Below, piece after piece: positions 41,601-51,611 of a DNA stretch of 64,000 bases; the stretch's first letter is position 1, and the number at the start of each line of letters is the position of its first letter. The translations under genes and the position numbers were made by a program. The notes under the pieces are model-generated. The model saw only the letters and a program-made list of their open reading frames with translations, was not told where the DNA came from and did not search any database. Origin of the DNA: Tanytarsus gracilentus (taxonomy: Eukaryota; Arthropoda; Insecta; Diptera; Chironomidae); assembly GCA_038502055.1 (NCBI GenBank), contig JAXRKN010000039.1:4774001-4838000 (forward strand). Direction: 5' to 3'.

Positions 41601-41859
41601 ATCTCGCAAAAAAAATTGATATGACTTTTTTTAATTTAACAGTTTCCTTTGAGTACTTCCATATGGAAACGAAAATTTCAAAATATTTTTTTTAAAAAAA
41701 ATTGCCGATGTTCGCGAGAGAAGAAAAAGAACACGCTTCTTCTCTTGAATAATAATTATGCATTAATTAATTAGCACTTACCTCTAAATCAGTTTCCCAC
41801 AACTCTTTGAGATCGTTGACCTCATTGTCACCATAGACGTCCATTGCCATGCCATCCAT
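23619..41859 (-). CDS. CrebA: CrebA, CREB3/OASIS-class bZIP transcription factor
   Basis: Master activator of secretory-pathway genes in flies. Seven exons (- strand): 41859-41782, 26353-26131, 24937-24576, 24516-24432, 24369-24170, 24114-23974, 23879-23619. All have GT-AG borders and the phases agree, giving 449 aa. The N-terminal activation region contains KELWETDLE and VILNDKLMTDALF. Next come IKTEHSYSLTSDGDSMP, an acidic VKEEPLSPHSS segment and TPPSSSPGDES. The DNA-binding part starts LAEGYPIPQRLPLTKAEEK, then the basic region (about 354-377: KKIRRKIKNK-ISAQESRRKKK) and a zipper at L380, L387, F394, L401, L408, L415. The chain ends about 30 residues past the zipper with no hydrophobic segment, so it lacks the membrane anchor of vertebrate CREB3 proteins. 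The match to fly CrebA is close at every block. Confidence 0.95.
24938..26130 (-). other. CrebA: CrebA intron 2 (1.2 kb)
   Basis: It joins GAAG|GTGAG at 26131 to TTTTAG|ATCTTG at 24937 and restores KIEDLDD, matching the fly protein's KIEDMDD. AT-rich, nothing else seen. Confidence 0.75.
31767..31781 (+). promoter_or_regulatory. Triple GATAAG cluster in CrebA intron 1
   Basis: GATAAGATAAGATAA gives three overlapping GATA-factor sites in tandem. GATA factors act in insect fat body, gut and blood, all secretory tissues. A role for this site is not shown. Confidence 0.3.
33138..33253. mobile_element. Short non-autonomous inverted-terminal element (116 bp)
   Basis: The left end AAGGGATGGACACTTTTTT pairs with the right end (reversed: AAGGGTTGGGGCACTTTTTT) around an AT-only core. 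It is similar in size and ends to 40307-40421. No coding capacity and no clear target duplication. Confidence 0.45.
38837..38844. promoter_or_regulatory. Palindromic CRE (TGACGTCA) in CrebA intron 1
   Basis: A perfect 8-bp CRE lies inside the intron of a CREB-family gene. It could be bound by CREB/ATF or CrebA itself, but a single 8-mer is weak evidence. Confidence 0.25.
40307..40421. mobile_element. Short non-autonomous inverted-terminal element (115 bp)
   Basis: The ends AGGGATGGACA and, reversed, AGGGATGAACA flank an AT-rich interior. Its length almost equals that of the copy at 33138-33253, which suggests a small MITE-like family. Confidence 0.45.
41782..41859 (-). CDS. CrebA: CrebA first coding exon
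   Basis: It encodes 26 residues (MDGMAMDVYGDNEVNDLKEL then WETDLE), followed by a consensus donor GAG|GTAAGT. The KELWETDLE motif matches the N-terminal acidic motif of fly CrebA. Phase 0 joins it to exon 2 at 26353, which begins ATGAATGAATC; that internal ATG could also serve as a start if this exon is skipped. Confidence 0.88.
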
Positions 41860-43221
41860 TATGATCCAGAATTTAAACGCTTTTCTCCTTTCGAAAAAGC
41901 CTCTATGCAGTTTTTTGTGTTTCGTTACAATTACTTTTGCACTTTCTCTTTATCAAAAAGTAAATTTATGAATCAGAGAGTTCAAGTCCTATATAAATGA
42001 TAGCGAATGTTTTACACTTTACGATATATGTTCTGTATATTTTTATTTATTTTTTGCACACAATTTTAAGTGTAGAGTGGATAAAATATATTTAACAGTG
42101 TCTAGGTTGCGGGTGGTCGTGAAAAAAGTCTTCTCAGTTCCACTTGCACAAAATTGCACCACTTGTTGATTTGATTAGTGAAAAAAAATTAAAAGCTTAT
42201 AAAAATCGTTTTTATCTAATTTAAGGGAGAAAAATTATTGCACAAATTTTCCCAACTTTCCATTTAATGAACAAGGTAAAATTAAAAAAATATATGAAGT
42301 GAAAAATAAAATTTAACTAACAACGTGTTGATCTAATGAATGAATGTTTAACAATGAATAAGAATTTTAAAAAATGAAAATGTGGGCACAGCGAGAGAAA
42401 AAAGAGAGAGAAAGCCGGTTCCTCTCTTGAAATTCCATTAGCGATTCGCATAAGCCCGGGCATTTCTCTCTCTTATCAAAATTAATGGTGATAATTTTAA
42501 TTTTAATCGATGAGCTCGCATTTTGCTCAATTTTTAAGAGCGAGTTTAATTTTTACTTAAATTCTTTCATATTTTTGCCTTTCTCTTTTGGTGAGCATGT
42601 AATTTTAATCATACATCAATTCCAACTTCTCCCATATATTCTTAATGTTGAATTATTTCGGTGAGCGGCGAGCGTTGAGAAGAGTTAAAAGAACCGTTAG
42701 ATTTTTTGGAATGCCTTTTGAGAGATCTTTTTGCCTTTTCATAAGGAACTTCATATATTTACATGAAAAGAATGTAACAGGTTGCTGACAAATTATTGTT
42801 TTTATCTACAGCCAAAAATAAAAGGCGTTAGCTTGATTTAAATTGATTTTTAATGAGATGTTGATACTCTGCAAATAAATGTGATCTATTTAATAAAAGT
42901 GATCATCGTATTTATGTATGTAAAATATTACAATGCCTTTCGTTTTTATTTAAAGCACAATAAATATTTATACAAAATGCTTTGACTTTATGTTGCGCAA
43001 TGTTTCGAAGAAAAATTGGAATCATTATGTGGAAATTTAAGAAATGTTTAAAATAGACTAGAATACTTTTTTAAATGCAAGTTACAGCAAAACTTAAGTA
43101 CTATGAAAGAGTAAGACAATTCAAGGAAACAAGCCGTTAAAAATTTGAATTTTTTCACACACATATTTAATTGATTGATTGCCAGGAAAGACGCGCCCGT
43201 TTTTGTCTCCTTTTCATAGCT

Positions 43222-43339
43222 ATGAATTTTTTCACACACAATTTGGTATTGGTATTGGTATTTAACGATGTGGTAGCTCTCAGGTATCTTTCGACCCTGG
43301 TCAGACGCAAACCAAGATGAATTTTTTCACACACAATTT
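43222..43339 (-). mobile_element. Short retroposed insertion (SINE or LINE 3' fragment) with 23-bp target-site duplication
   Basis: A 72-bp segment (43245-43316) is flanked by exact 23-bp direct repeats at 43222-43244 and 43317-43339. On the - strand it begins CTTGGTTTGCGTCTGACC and ends in a short tandem tail of three AATACC units. That arrangement is typical of non-LTR or SINE integration with a simple-repeat tail. The core GGTCGAAAG resembles part of a pol III B box, but this is uncertain. Confidence 0.65.
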
Positions 43340-43349
43340 CTAAATTAAT

Positions 43350-43355
43350 TTTATT
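43350..43355 (-). terminator. Polyadenylation signal AATAAA of the EXD1-like gene
   Basis: AATAAA on the - strand starts 20 bp past the stop codon. Cleavage would therefore fall at the edge of, or within, the retroposed insertion. Confidence 0.5.
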
Positions 43356-43375
43356 TCCGACTTACTCCTACTCGT

Positions 43376-44463
43376 TCACTCATTGAAGAATTGTTGTCCT
43401 TGCTTCTTTTGGCGATTTTTTACGATTGTCTTCAATTTTTTTCTATTGACGCAAGTGACTTCTTTGAAAAAATCACTGCTTGAGATTGCCGTGTACTCAT
43501 CAACCTCCTTGCCATAACTTTCACACACTTTGAGCTGGTTTAGTTGAGCGTAAAGCGGAATCAAGAATGCAACTTTTGAACTCAGCGCAAATAATTGCTC
43601 ACGTTGCACTGGCCGCTTCCATAGATTTTCTTCCTGCAATAAACTCCCGTTAAGTTTTTACAGCAATAAAATTTGTAATAATCACCTTCTGCTCCAAAAT
43701 ACAACCAAGGCCAAAAATTTCTTGGACACAATGACCGAGATCCCTGAATACTGTATTTCGATCGATACTAAAAACAACGATGAGATCACAAACGGGACCA
43801 ATTTTTAGATTGTAATGTGTGTTTAGATTGTCAAGAATCAACCGTGACTCAAAGATGATTTTTAGATAAGCTTGATTTTCAAGGACAGGTCGCAAATCTT
43901 CGAAAAGTCTATCGGTGAGTTGTCTCAAGTCGAAAACGTACAATTTTGAGATGGTCGAGATTTGAAGAAATTCAGCTTTAAAAATCCTAGAAATGTTAAA
44001 ATGTTAATTTTATAACATAAAGCAATAATTTTACTATTTACCTTCCCATGCTTGTGTTTTCAGCATGAAGTCCAATGGAAAAGTTTTCGGAAATTTCATT
44101 GAGTGCTTGATAATATCTTGAATCGGCCTGATTAATGAACACAACTTCTTCCATCATTCTTTGGATTTTGTCACGTTGAGGCTTTGTTATGCTTGGACTA
44201 AACAATTTAGGTTCGGCATACAAAACCGCCTCTGAATTATCCGTTTCAGGCAGTTTTTCAGGATAGATGTGCTGAATGTCTTCTTTAAACACCAGCTTGC
44301 ACTTTCCTAATACACTTCCGTCGAGACATTGAGGGTCTGAAATTTCAATTTTTGTTCCATCCGATGAAAGTTTCTTAAATTTTCCAATAATGATTTCATT
44401 TTTAATCGTCTTTAAGCGCAGTTTTTGCCCAATTTGAAGGCCAAGTTTTTTTAAATCAATCAT
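43376..44463 (-). CDS. EXD1: EXD1-like protein (Lsm-like domain plus degenerate 3'-5' exonuclease domain)
   Basis: Three exons (- strand): 44463-44042, 43986-43686, 43633-43376, in phase and giving 326 aa. Residues about 1-70 form an Lsm/Sm-like fold (GQKLRLKTIKNEIIIGKF). Residues about 100-270 resemble a DEDD exonuclease: IGLHAEN (130-136), KLYVFDL (155-161), then ESRLILDNLNTHYNLKIG and the CDL segment. The first catalytic Asp of the family's motif (GLDxE) is His133 here and the other acidic residues are not in place, so it should be catalytically dead. EXD1 in moth and mouse is likewise an inactive RNA-binding adaptor in piRNA biogenesis, and that role is inferred by family. The start lies only 47 bp after the VMA21 stop. 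A more distant Egalitarian-type relative is the main alternative. Confidence 0.72.
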
Positions 44464-44509
44464 TTCTCTACATCTAACTTATAAGTATAAAATGGAAATT
44501 AGGAATTTT

Positions 44510-44927
44510 TTAGTCTTGCTTCACAGTCGGCTTTGGTTTATCATCAGAGTAAGCTGAAAGTTGAAGTTTGACATTATTTAATGTTAATTAGATTAACTTT
44601 TCACTTACCTTTCATTAAATAAAATCCTAAAGCTACGTGGAGTAAGACGACAGCAACGACGGCAGCGTAAATGTTTTGACTAATTGATGAAATGTCGAAA
44701 TTGCTGAGTAAATGCTTGGAAACGAAAAAGGATAACACGGGAAGGATTATGATGAGGAGACAGTAGTAGAAAACGGTAAGAAACATTGAAAAATCCGCTC
44801 GATTTGCACTTGGAGCAATATCTTCCTGTGAATCACGTGAAAAATATTAATTTTACTAAATTGACACAAATAATGCTCAACTTGATGGACTTACGAGTGA
44901 ATTTTTGGTTTTCTTTGTCTTGGACAT
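44510..44927 (-). CDS. VMA21: VMA21, V-ATPase assembly chaperone
   Basis: ER-membrane chaperone needed to assemble the V0 sector of the proton pump. Exons (- strand): 44927-44895, 44825-44609, 44553-44510, giving 97 aa, the usual size. Two hydrophobic segments are visible: FLTVFYYCLLIIILPVLSFF and NIYAAVVAVVLLHVALGFYL. Both tails are cytosolic. The lysine-rich start (MSKTKKTK) and the C-terminal end TVKQD fit animal homologues, which carry an ER-retrieval tail of this kind. The gene stands head to head with the RS-rich gene (211 bp between start codons) and tightly upstream of the EXD1-like gene on the same strand. Confidence 0.88.
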
Positions 44928-45138
44928 GATTTAAACTCACTTTATGTTTTATTCACGAAGAAATTCAATAAATTAATTTGTTTTTGTCGAGATTTATTTT
45001 TTTAAGCGGAATTGACTTTTCCCAGTAAGAATTTTAAATACTTTCGACTTCAGTTTTTTCCCCCTTTAAAAATAAATCACACAAAAGAGAAAATAAATTA
45101 ATCAATTTCGATTGTTGGGCGAAAGCAATCGGCTGAAA
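44928..45138. promoter_or_regulatory. Divergent promoter region between VMA21 and the RS/Q-rich gene
   Basis: Only 211 bp separate the two start codons on opposite strands, so both 5' UTRs and core promoters must share this stretch. No TATA box in a convincing position was seen, which suits housekeeping genes. Confidence 0.5.
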
Positions 45139-47561
45139 ATGTCAAAGGAACGTAAAGCTAGCGCTTCCAATGACGAGAATGTTGAAATTGATCTCGATTT
45201 CTTAGGAAAACTTGGTAAAATTTGCAAAATATAATGAAATCAAAATTGTTGTTGTAAAAAAATAATTCTTTTGCTCTTTTCAGGCAGTTTTAAAGTTTTG
45301 GATGCTTGGGATGAAACGAGTGATAAATCAGCGGTTAAAATCAAAGATGAACCGCTCGATGAAAATACTTCAAGAAGCTCGCGTAAAAGATCCAGCGATC
45401 ATCGTGTAAGTTCTTCCAGCAGATTGGAGAGAAGAATTGAGAGCCGCGAGAAAAGTTGGGAAAGAAGACCGAGAGATCCGAGACAATTAAGAGCTAGATC
45501 ACCGCCACGTAATCGATCACCACCTCGCAAAGCGGCTAATGCGTTCCTCGAAGACCTAAAAATGAAAATGGGAAATTTAGGGCAAGACACTTCGTTCATT
45601 GATGACTATAAAAATCCACGACACGGTGGCAGAAATAATCAAAATTATTATAATGACCTCAGTCAGCAACAATTCGCACAACAACAACAGCAGCAGCAAA
45701 ATATGATGATGAACAATTATCCACAAATGATGCCGAACATGATGCAAATGAACTATCAGCAATTCAATCCACAAATTCAGTATGACATTTATGGAAATCC
45801 ACTGATGATTCCTCCACTCATGAACAACATGGACATTCCGCCGCAGCCAGTACCGCCACCCATAGTAGCTCCAGGCACAATTTCTCCGCATCAATATGTA
45901 TCACCTGAGCCATTGATCATCCCTAATCAGCAGCAGCAAACTAATGGAAATAATCTAGTTACAAAACAGAACAATAATGCCATGAAAAAGGTGAAATTTA
46001 AAACCATCATAAATATTTTTACCAAGTAATGTCTATATTGTAGGCTCTCCTCAAAGGAAATTTGAACCTCACCGACATTTTAAGGCAAAAATCAAAGCAG
46101 CAGAGCAAAGAATCTTTGCAGTCAGCAGTTGCGGCAACAAAAGCTAAAGGTTTGCATATTTTTTGTTTCAGAAAACGTAGAAAATATTCCTATTTTATAA
46201 AAAAAAAGTGTCGGTCAGCACTTTTATGATCAGTGGCAACTCAATTTAATTTATCACAAAAAAATGTAAAAATGAGATTTTCTCATTAATAGTTTTAATT
46301 AATGTCTTGTTTTCCTTGGAATTGCAAAAATTGTGAATCCTCGTTGAATGAAAAATTCTTTTATATCTAAAATTTCCTATAAACAGTGAAGGAAAGATGT
46401 CAAAAGGCGTTTGAAGTCATTATCGACTCGGAAAAGATGAAGACAATCATGCCGTTTACGTGTGCATTAACGAAAGTTCAAACACCACAGGTTAAGCAAA
46501 TTTCAACGAATAAAAACACGAGCCCGTTGCTGCTGAGCGATCACAATGCCATTTTTCAATTTCAAACACCACCGTCGCGTTGTCGAACTGCGTTTGATCG
46601 AAATCCTCTTAAAGTTTTTCAAGAACCATCAAAAATTATGCTGCCATTAGCTCGCAATATGAAGCTAGATATGCTGGAAGTGTCTCTAAAAGTGAAGGAG
46701 CAAGTTTTATCAAAACCAAAGGAGAAAGAAGTGAAAAAGAATCCTTCAGCATCATTTGTGCCAGTACCATCGACATCTCGTGCAGTAAACATCGGTACGA
46801 GTGTTCCACAGTTTCAAGATAAAGCCATTCAAGCAGCACTAAATTGCTTCAGATGCTCTGAGCGCGATGAAAAAAAGAGAACTGCACAAACAAAAGGGAC
46901 TCAAACTAAGGAAATGCTTCGCGTCGATGCGGGCACTCAATGTGACAACGACGATGGAAGTTTATCATTTAAAATCGATGCTGATCGTCTGCGCTCATTA
47001 ACTTTCCAAGAGCATCATTTGTTGAAAAGCTTTTCTGAAACTTTTGGATTCAGATACGATGAAGTGATTGCTTCGCCGGTGAGAAGTGTCTCAAGCAGTA
47101 CACGAAGAAATGTGCAGTCAGCACACATGGAAGATGATCGTTTAAATAACTATGCGAATCCTGAAAATCCCGCTCAAAATCCTTTCATTTCATTTTCTCC
47201 GACTCCTCAACGATCGATTTTTGCTCGCATTGGAGAAAAAATTAATACTCGTTCACCATCTCCTGATTATCAATACGAAAGAGTTAATGAGTATATAGTA
47301 CCATCACCTCCCAGGCACGACCCTCCCATGTATCGTAACAGAAGTCGCAGTTTGTCACCGTTTAGTCGCTCATCTGGCGGGCGAAACAGATCTCCAATTA
47401 GAAATCGTTCGCCAGGACGAAGTCAATCGCCATTGCATCGCAATCCAAATGCAAGAAATCGTTCACCTTTACGCATGCGATCACCAAAGAGAACTCGGAT
47501 TGATGAAGATGACTGGAAGCCAAAACATTTACCAATTAAAGATCGGCGTGGACGATACTAG
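45139..47561 (+). CDS. RS/Q-rich nuclear protein of unknown function with an LC8-type TQT motif
   Basis: Four exons: 45139-45214, 45284-45990, 46044-46149, 46387-47561, phases 1, 0, 1; 687 aa. The start is the ATG after AAA, and the N-terminus is MSKERKASAS. Residues 43-49 (VKIKDEP) form a SUMOylation consensus, IKDE. Next come an Arg/Ser-rich stretch (RSPPRNRSPPRK), a Gln/Met/Asn/Pro-rich region containing seven Gln in a row, and a helical patch NLTDILRQKSK. The last exon has CFRCSER, the dynein-light-chain motif KGTQTKE (466-472) with a weaker AGTQC nearby, TFQEHHLLKSFSETFGF, and a long C-terminal RS tail (NRSPIRNRSPGRSQSP). It lacks a recognisable RRM or zinc finger. I cannot name the family. 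A nuclear scaffold in RNA or chromatin regulation is the inference. Two AATAAA signals follow at 47770 and 47781. Confidence 0.75.
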
Positions 47562-48343
47562 ATTGAATGAAACTCTGATGAATTAAATTTACTTGCATTT
47601 TTTTTTCAACATTTTATTAGAATTCCTTAAAACACTTTAATTGCTCGTAAAAAATTTCAAACCATTAAAAGGGATTTAATTAAATTTTTTGTACTTTCAA
47701 AACCTTTGTTCTGTTAACTTAATGCTGTTAACAAATTCGTTTTGAACTTTTCAACCAAAATGTAATAAGAATAAAATTTTAATAAAGTCTCGAAGACAAA
47801 ACTTTAAAAGGAATTTTTAGCCATTAAAAAACTGCAATTTCTTGATGTTTAATTTTTTCGTGAATTTTTTTATATATTTTGAAAAGTGTAAAGTTGCATA
47901 GGTAAGTAACTTCTTCTTTTGAGTCATCAAAAAAAATTCTTTTTTTATTTATCATGAACTTGTTAATTCAAGCACACAATTTAAAACGCCCGCAAATAAA
48001 AATAAACAAGTTTTGGAAAAACTATACTTGTGTTTTGCTTGTGTGTAGTAAAAAAGTAGATGCTTTAACATTTTTAGTCTTCATAAATCAGCGGAAGAAT
48101 CAAAATCGCGTTCACGAGCTATGAAAATATTAGCTTGCTGCTGTTGGTGCTTTCGGGGTCGGGTTGAAAGAAAGGATGAAAGTAAAAGTGATGAAAAGAG
48201 TGAAGTGAGTTTTAGATGAGATAGAAATGATCACACGTGTGCACAAAAAATAAGATAAGAAAGTGCAAAAATTTCAAAAGAATCATAATTTTTATTCAAC
48301 AAAATTAATTTCTAAAAAAAATTTATTCAACATACAAAAATAT
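47562..48343. other. Convergent 3' regions of the RS-rich gene and SNX8
   Basis: Holds the two 3' UTRs. AATAAA signals on + at 47770-47775 and 47781-47786 serve the RS-rich gene. TTTATT at 48291 and 48322 (AATAAA on -) could serve SNX8. No other gene was seen. Confidence 0.55.
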
Positions 48344-49620
48344 CTAAGCACTTAATTTATCACTTTCGATTTCGACGATTTCATTCAATATTTTGGCAAT
48401 ATTCGCAAATTCTTCCGACTGTTCGTGAGTGAATTTCAGCATGATCGATTGAAGCAATTTTAGATATTTCATCGCAAAATTATACTCGTCTAAAATGCAG
48501 TGAACTGCGAAATTAATTCGCATATCTCGTGCGTCAGTGTCGCTAATGTCATAATTATTTCCTTTGATAGCTTTTTGCAACCTCTGCCACTGACTTAACG
48601 TAGGCGTTTTCTCACTTCGAAAACTTTCGTCTGTTCGCTCGGTGAGGTCACAAAATGCTGTGAAAATTTCAATTATTAAATCAATTCGCTCGATCACAGT
48701 TGACTGGGAATTTTCTCGTGATGTCTTATCGAAATCGTCGTGGATTTTTTGGTAATTTTCTGAGAAATCTTTGAGATTGTTATCGGATGATTCTTGCATT
48801 AAAGTTGAGAGTGATGTTGATAAAGATTCAAAATCTTCGGTGATTTCAATTTGTCGCTTAAAATGTGACATTAAAAATCTTTTAATTTTTAAAATTTGAT
48901 TGAGCAATTTTCGAGCACTTTCTTGCTTCTTCTTGACAATCTCATAGCTCAAATTTTTGGAACTTATTGTATCATTTTCAATCACCACATTGTTAATCAT
49001 TTCCTGATGATTTTCAGACGTGTCCGTTATGAAAATTTTGAACATTTCATCTTTGGACAAGAGTGGATGCTGACTGATAAGAAAAAGCCATCTCTGAAGG
49101 TTAGCTCGTCTCTCTTCGACAAAGGCATCGAGCATAAATTGCTTAGGCGGAATTCTCACAACCATTCGATACGGGTATTTAGACAAAAAGTTTTGATATA
49201 AATTTACAAAATCATTGAAACGGCGCTCGACTCTCGATTTATGTTTTTCGGATTTAATCTAAAAACAAAACGTTTAATTGAATGAGTCATGTGTAAATTT
49301 ATAATGTGAGTCATTTTAAAGTCATAAAATTCTAGACTAATAAGAATTTGATGAATTAAAAAAAATTTAATTTGCCATATTAAAGAAAGTTAACTGACCT
49401 CATACTCGATGTGCTTCCAAAGTGCATTTCCCTTTTTCTCCGGTAAAATAGAGACTTTTACAATATCCGATAAATAATTACTGCTATTTCGTAAGGTCGC
49501 TTGAATATCGCGATCACCTATATCAAGGTTAATAATTTTAATATTTTCACATATGTGAGTAATTAGCGAAAAAGTCTATTATTTACCCGCTAATGTTTCC
49601 TCTAGACTAATAATCTCCAT
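48344..49620 (-). CDS. Snx8: Sorting nexin 8 (PX-BAR)
   Basis: Endosomal membrane-sorting protein. Exons (- strand): 49620-49587, 49517-49399, 49258-48344; phases 1 and 0; 355 aa. After a short N-terminus (MEIISLEETLAGD), residues about 35-150 form a PX domain that binds PI3P. It opens KKGNALWKHIEYEIKSE and continues with ERRFNDFVNLYQNFL (62-76) and YPYRMVVRIPPKQ (79-91). The RR-F-NDF and R-IPPK motifs are the lipid-contact signature, and the layout matches SNX8 better than other nexins. The remaining ~200 residues are helical with heptad-like spacing, as expected for a BAR domain, but they are poorly conserved and somewhat shorter than in vertebrates. It is convergent with the RS-rich gene. 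Confidence 0.87.
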
Positions 49621-51492
49621 TTAAAAAATGAAACAATTTCAACTTGATAATGTAATGCTGTGCAATGCGATGAGTTTCGAAGTGAGAACTAAATTGAGTG
49701 TAAAATAATGAAAATTGTAGGAAATGAGCGGGAGAGAAACACATTTGAGAGATGTGAGCGACAATTCATTATTTTCTCACTGCTTCGAGAACTGCCGGCA
49801 ATAGAATGAAAACAAACTTTTGAGGCAAGCGTTGCTCAAGTGGTCAAACAAGAAAAAGAAGATGTTAATAATCTCCTTTGAATGTGATTGCGACATTGAC
49901 CATCTTTTATAGGAAGAAGAAAGACCTTGGGAATATTCTCCACGTGATAAACGCATCAGTGTCTGACTATATACATATTTTTCTATATTTTCACACATGC
50001 AAGATAATTATTTCATCCGAGCCTGCCTTCATGTATTCAACTACGATAGTTAAGTTTCAGTTGTTCTCCGCAGCTTGATATCTAAAAACCATATTTTATT
50101 ATCTCGCGATGATTCTTTCAAACAATTCATAATTTAATTATCTTGGTCGTTTAAAAAAAGTTTTTAACAGTTGATCAGCAAAAAAAAAAGATTTGTGACA
50201 TTTTGCGTGCTTCAAAATTATTAAAACATGAAGTGGGCTTTTAAAAGCAACGGCTCTTATTGCATGAATCAAGTAAGTTAATCTGCTCAAAAATTGCATT
50301 TTTTTGAGTGCAATCGTGTAGTTTTCAAGTTATTTCGAATAGCGAAAGCCAATTAATTTGTTACTTCAAGCCTCAAGAGAGCTATGATCGAGTGTTTATG
50401 GATAATGTAAAGAAATATTATATTTATTCATCTAATTTGCGCAAGAACCTGTTTTTAAAGTGTGTTAAAATTTTGCAATGCTAAAACAACAGATTTTATG
50501 CGTAGTTAGAATTTTAAAAAAAAAATTTATCAAATATTTTTTTTTCATTCAAATTAAATTTTTTACTGACATATTTTTAATGAAATAAAGCAAAAATGTT
50601 TATAAATGTAATATAGTAAAATTCTCATATTTCCATGTAAACCTTCTCAAATGACTCAACGAATCTCACAAATAATAAATTTTTTACACAAAATTATAGT
50701 CGTGCTACTCTCGCCCGTCATTCGCTTTTAATAATGAACTGATCATGATTAATATATTTGTGATATTTTCCTTGACATTGAATAAAATTATTCGCAATAA
50801 ATTTAATTGCAGAATTTTTAAATGTCAAGCGGCATGTAACTGTTAAAAGATGCTTGCTGACTAATAAAATGGCATTGAAATAATTATCAAGAGTTTCCTC
50901 AAAGCATGAAGATGATTTAAATTTTTATCTAGAACTCTACAACAGCAAGAATTCAGTTATTCTCTTTAGTATTTAATTAAATATTTAGGATAATGAACTT
51001 TTACAATGCATTGTTATAAAATGACCTTAATTTTTTTTAAATGCAAAAAATTACCCATAGGATGCCGGATTTAATTCTCGATAATTAAATAAAACGAGAG
51101 AAAAAAGTCTCTCACTAAAGCCCTAAAGAATCCAGTGGCGTACATAACCTCGCGAAGATATTCTCTTGTGAGAGTGTTTGTAGTCAGTCATCTGGTTGGA
51201 TAATAATATGCAAGAAGCAAGAAGTTAACACACAGTCGAAATTAAAATATTTTACTTTTCAACGAGTGAAAAATGACGGAAATTGAAAATATAAAAGAAT
51301 GAGTTAAAGTGCTTTAGAGGATAATTTAATTTAATTTAAAATCACGACAAAAGATCACAAAAGATTGAGATCGTGAAGAAAATAAAAACTTTCGCGTGTG
51401 ATCAAATCAACTCTGATATAAAGTGCAAGTTCAATGTTAATTTAATGAAAATATAATATTTTACAACAAAAGAAAATTACTCAATTTAACAG
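49621..51492. other. Intergenic region between SNX8 and the tail-anchored gene
   Basis: Divergent upstream regions. A possible initiator TCAGTC lies near 51185. A short upstream frame (51273-51302, starting ATGACGGAAATT) lies in the presumed 5' UTR of the first alternative exon. Otherwise AT-rich with no gene seen. Confidence 0.45.
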
Positions 51493-51611
51493 ATGCATGA
51501 GAAGCATTGTTTCACTCCCGATTCAAACGGACATTCCTCCTCGTCAACTGATTCGATCTTTGTGGATGAGAAAAATAATCACATCATTCCTCTATCATAT
51601 AAAAGTCTTAT
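51493..51611 (+). CDS. Alternative first coding exon A
   Basis: ATG is followed by MHEKHCFTPDSNGHSSSS, then TDSIFVDEKNNHIIPL, and a consensus donor CTTAT|GTAAGT in phase 2. The phase is the same as exon B and fits the exon at 57269. It could alternatively lead into another downstream exon of the same phase. Confidence 0.6.

Larger units (their letters stand above)
26354..41781 (-). other. CrebA: CrebA intron 1 (15.4 kb)
   Basis: No coding exon could be supported inside. The open frames present are short and shadow-like. It carries two small inverted-terminal repeats (33138-33253, 40307-40421), a triple GATAAG cluster (31767-31781), a palindromic CRE (38837-38844) and a GATGATG run near 31970. 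Long first introns often hold enhancers in developmental regulators; that is inference here. Confidence 0.7.
41860..43375. other. CrebA upstream region and spacer to EXD1-like gene
   Basis: The CrebA 5' UTR and promoter should lie in roughly the first several hundred bases (read leftward from 42400), but no TATA or initiator could be fixed. The distal end holds a retroposon fragment at 43222-43339 and the EXD1 3' UTR. Confidence 0.45.

Noticed and set aside
51493..51611. Idea that exon A is the 5' exon of the rdgA-like gene
   Set aside because: It is phase 2, and the rdgA-like exon 2 needs phase 0. A phase-2 acceptor near 63673 is possible, but it would delete the SASFDEI segment. The closer 57269 exon fits better.
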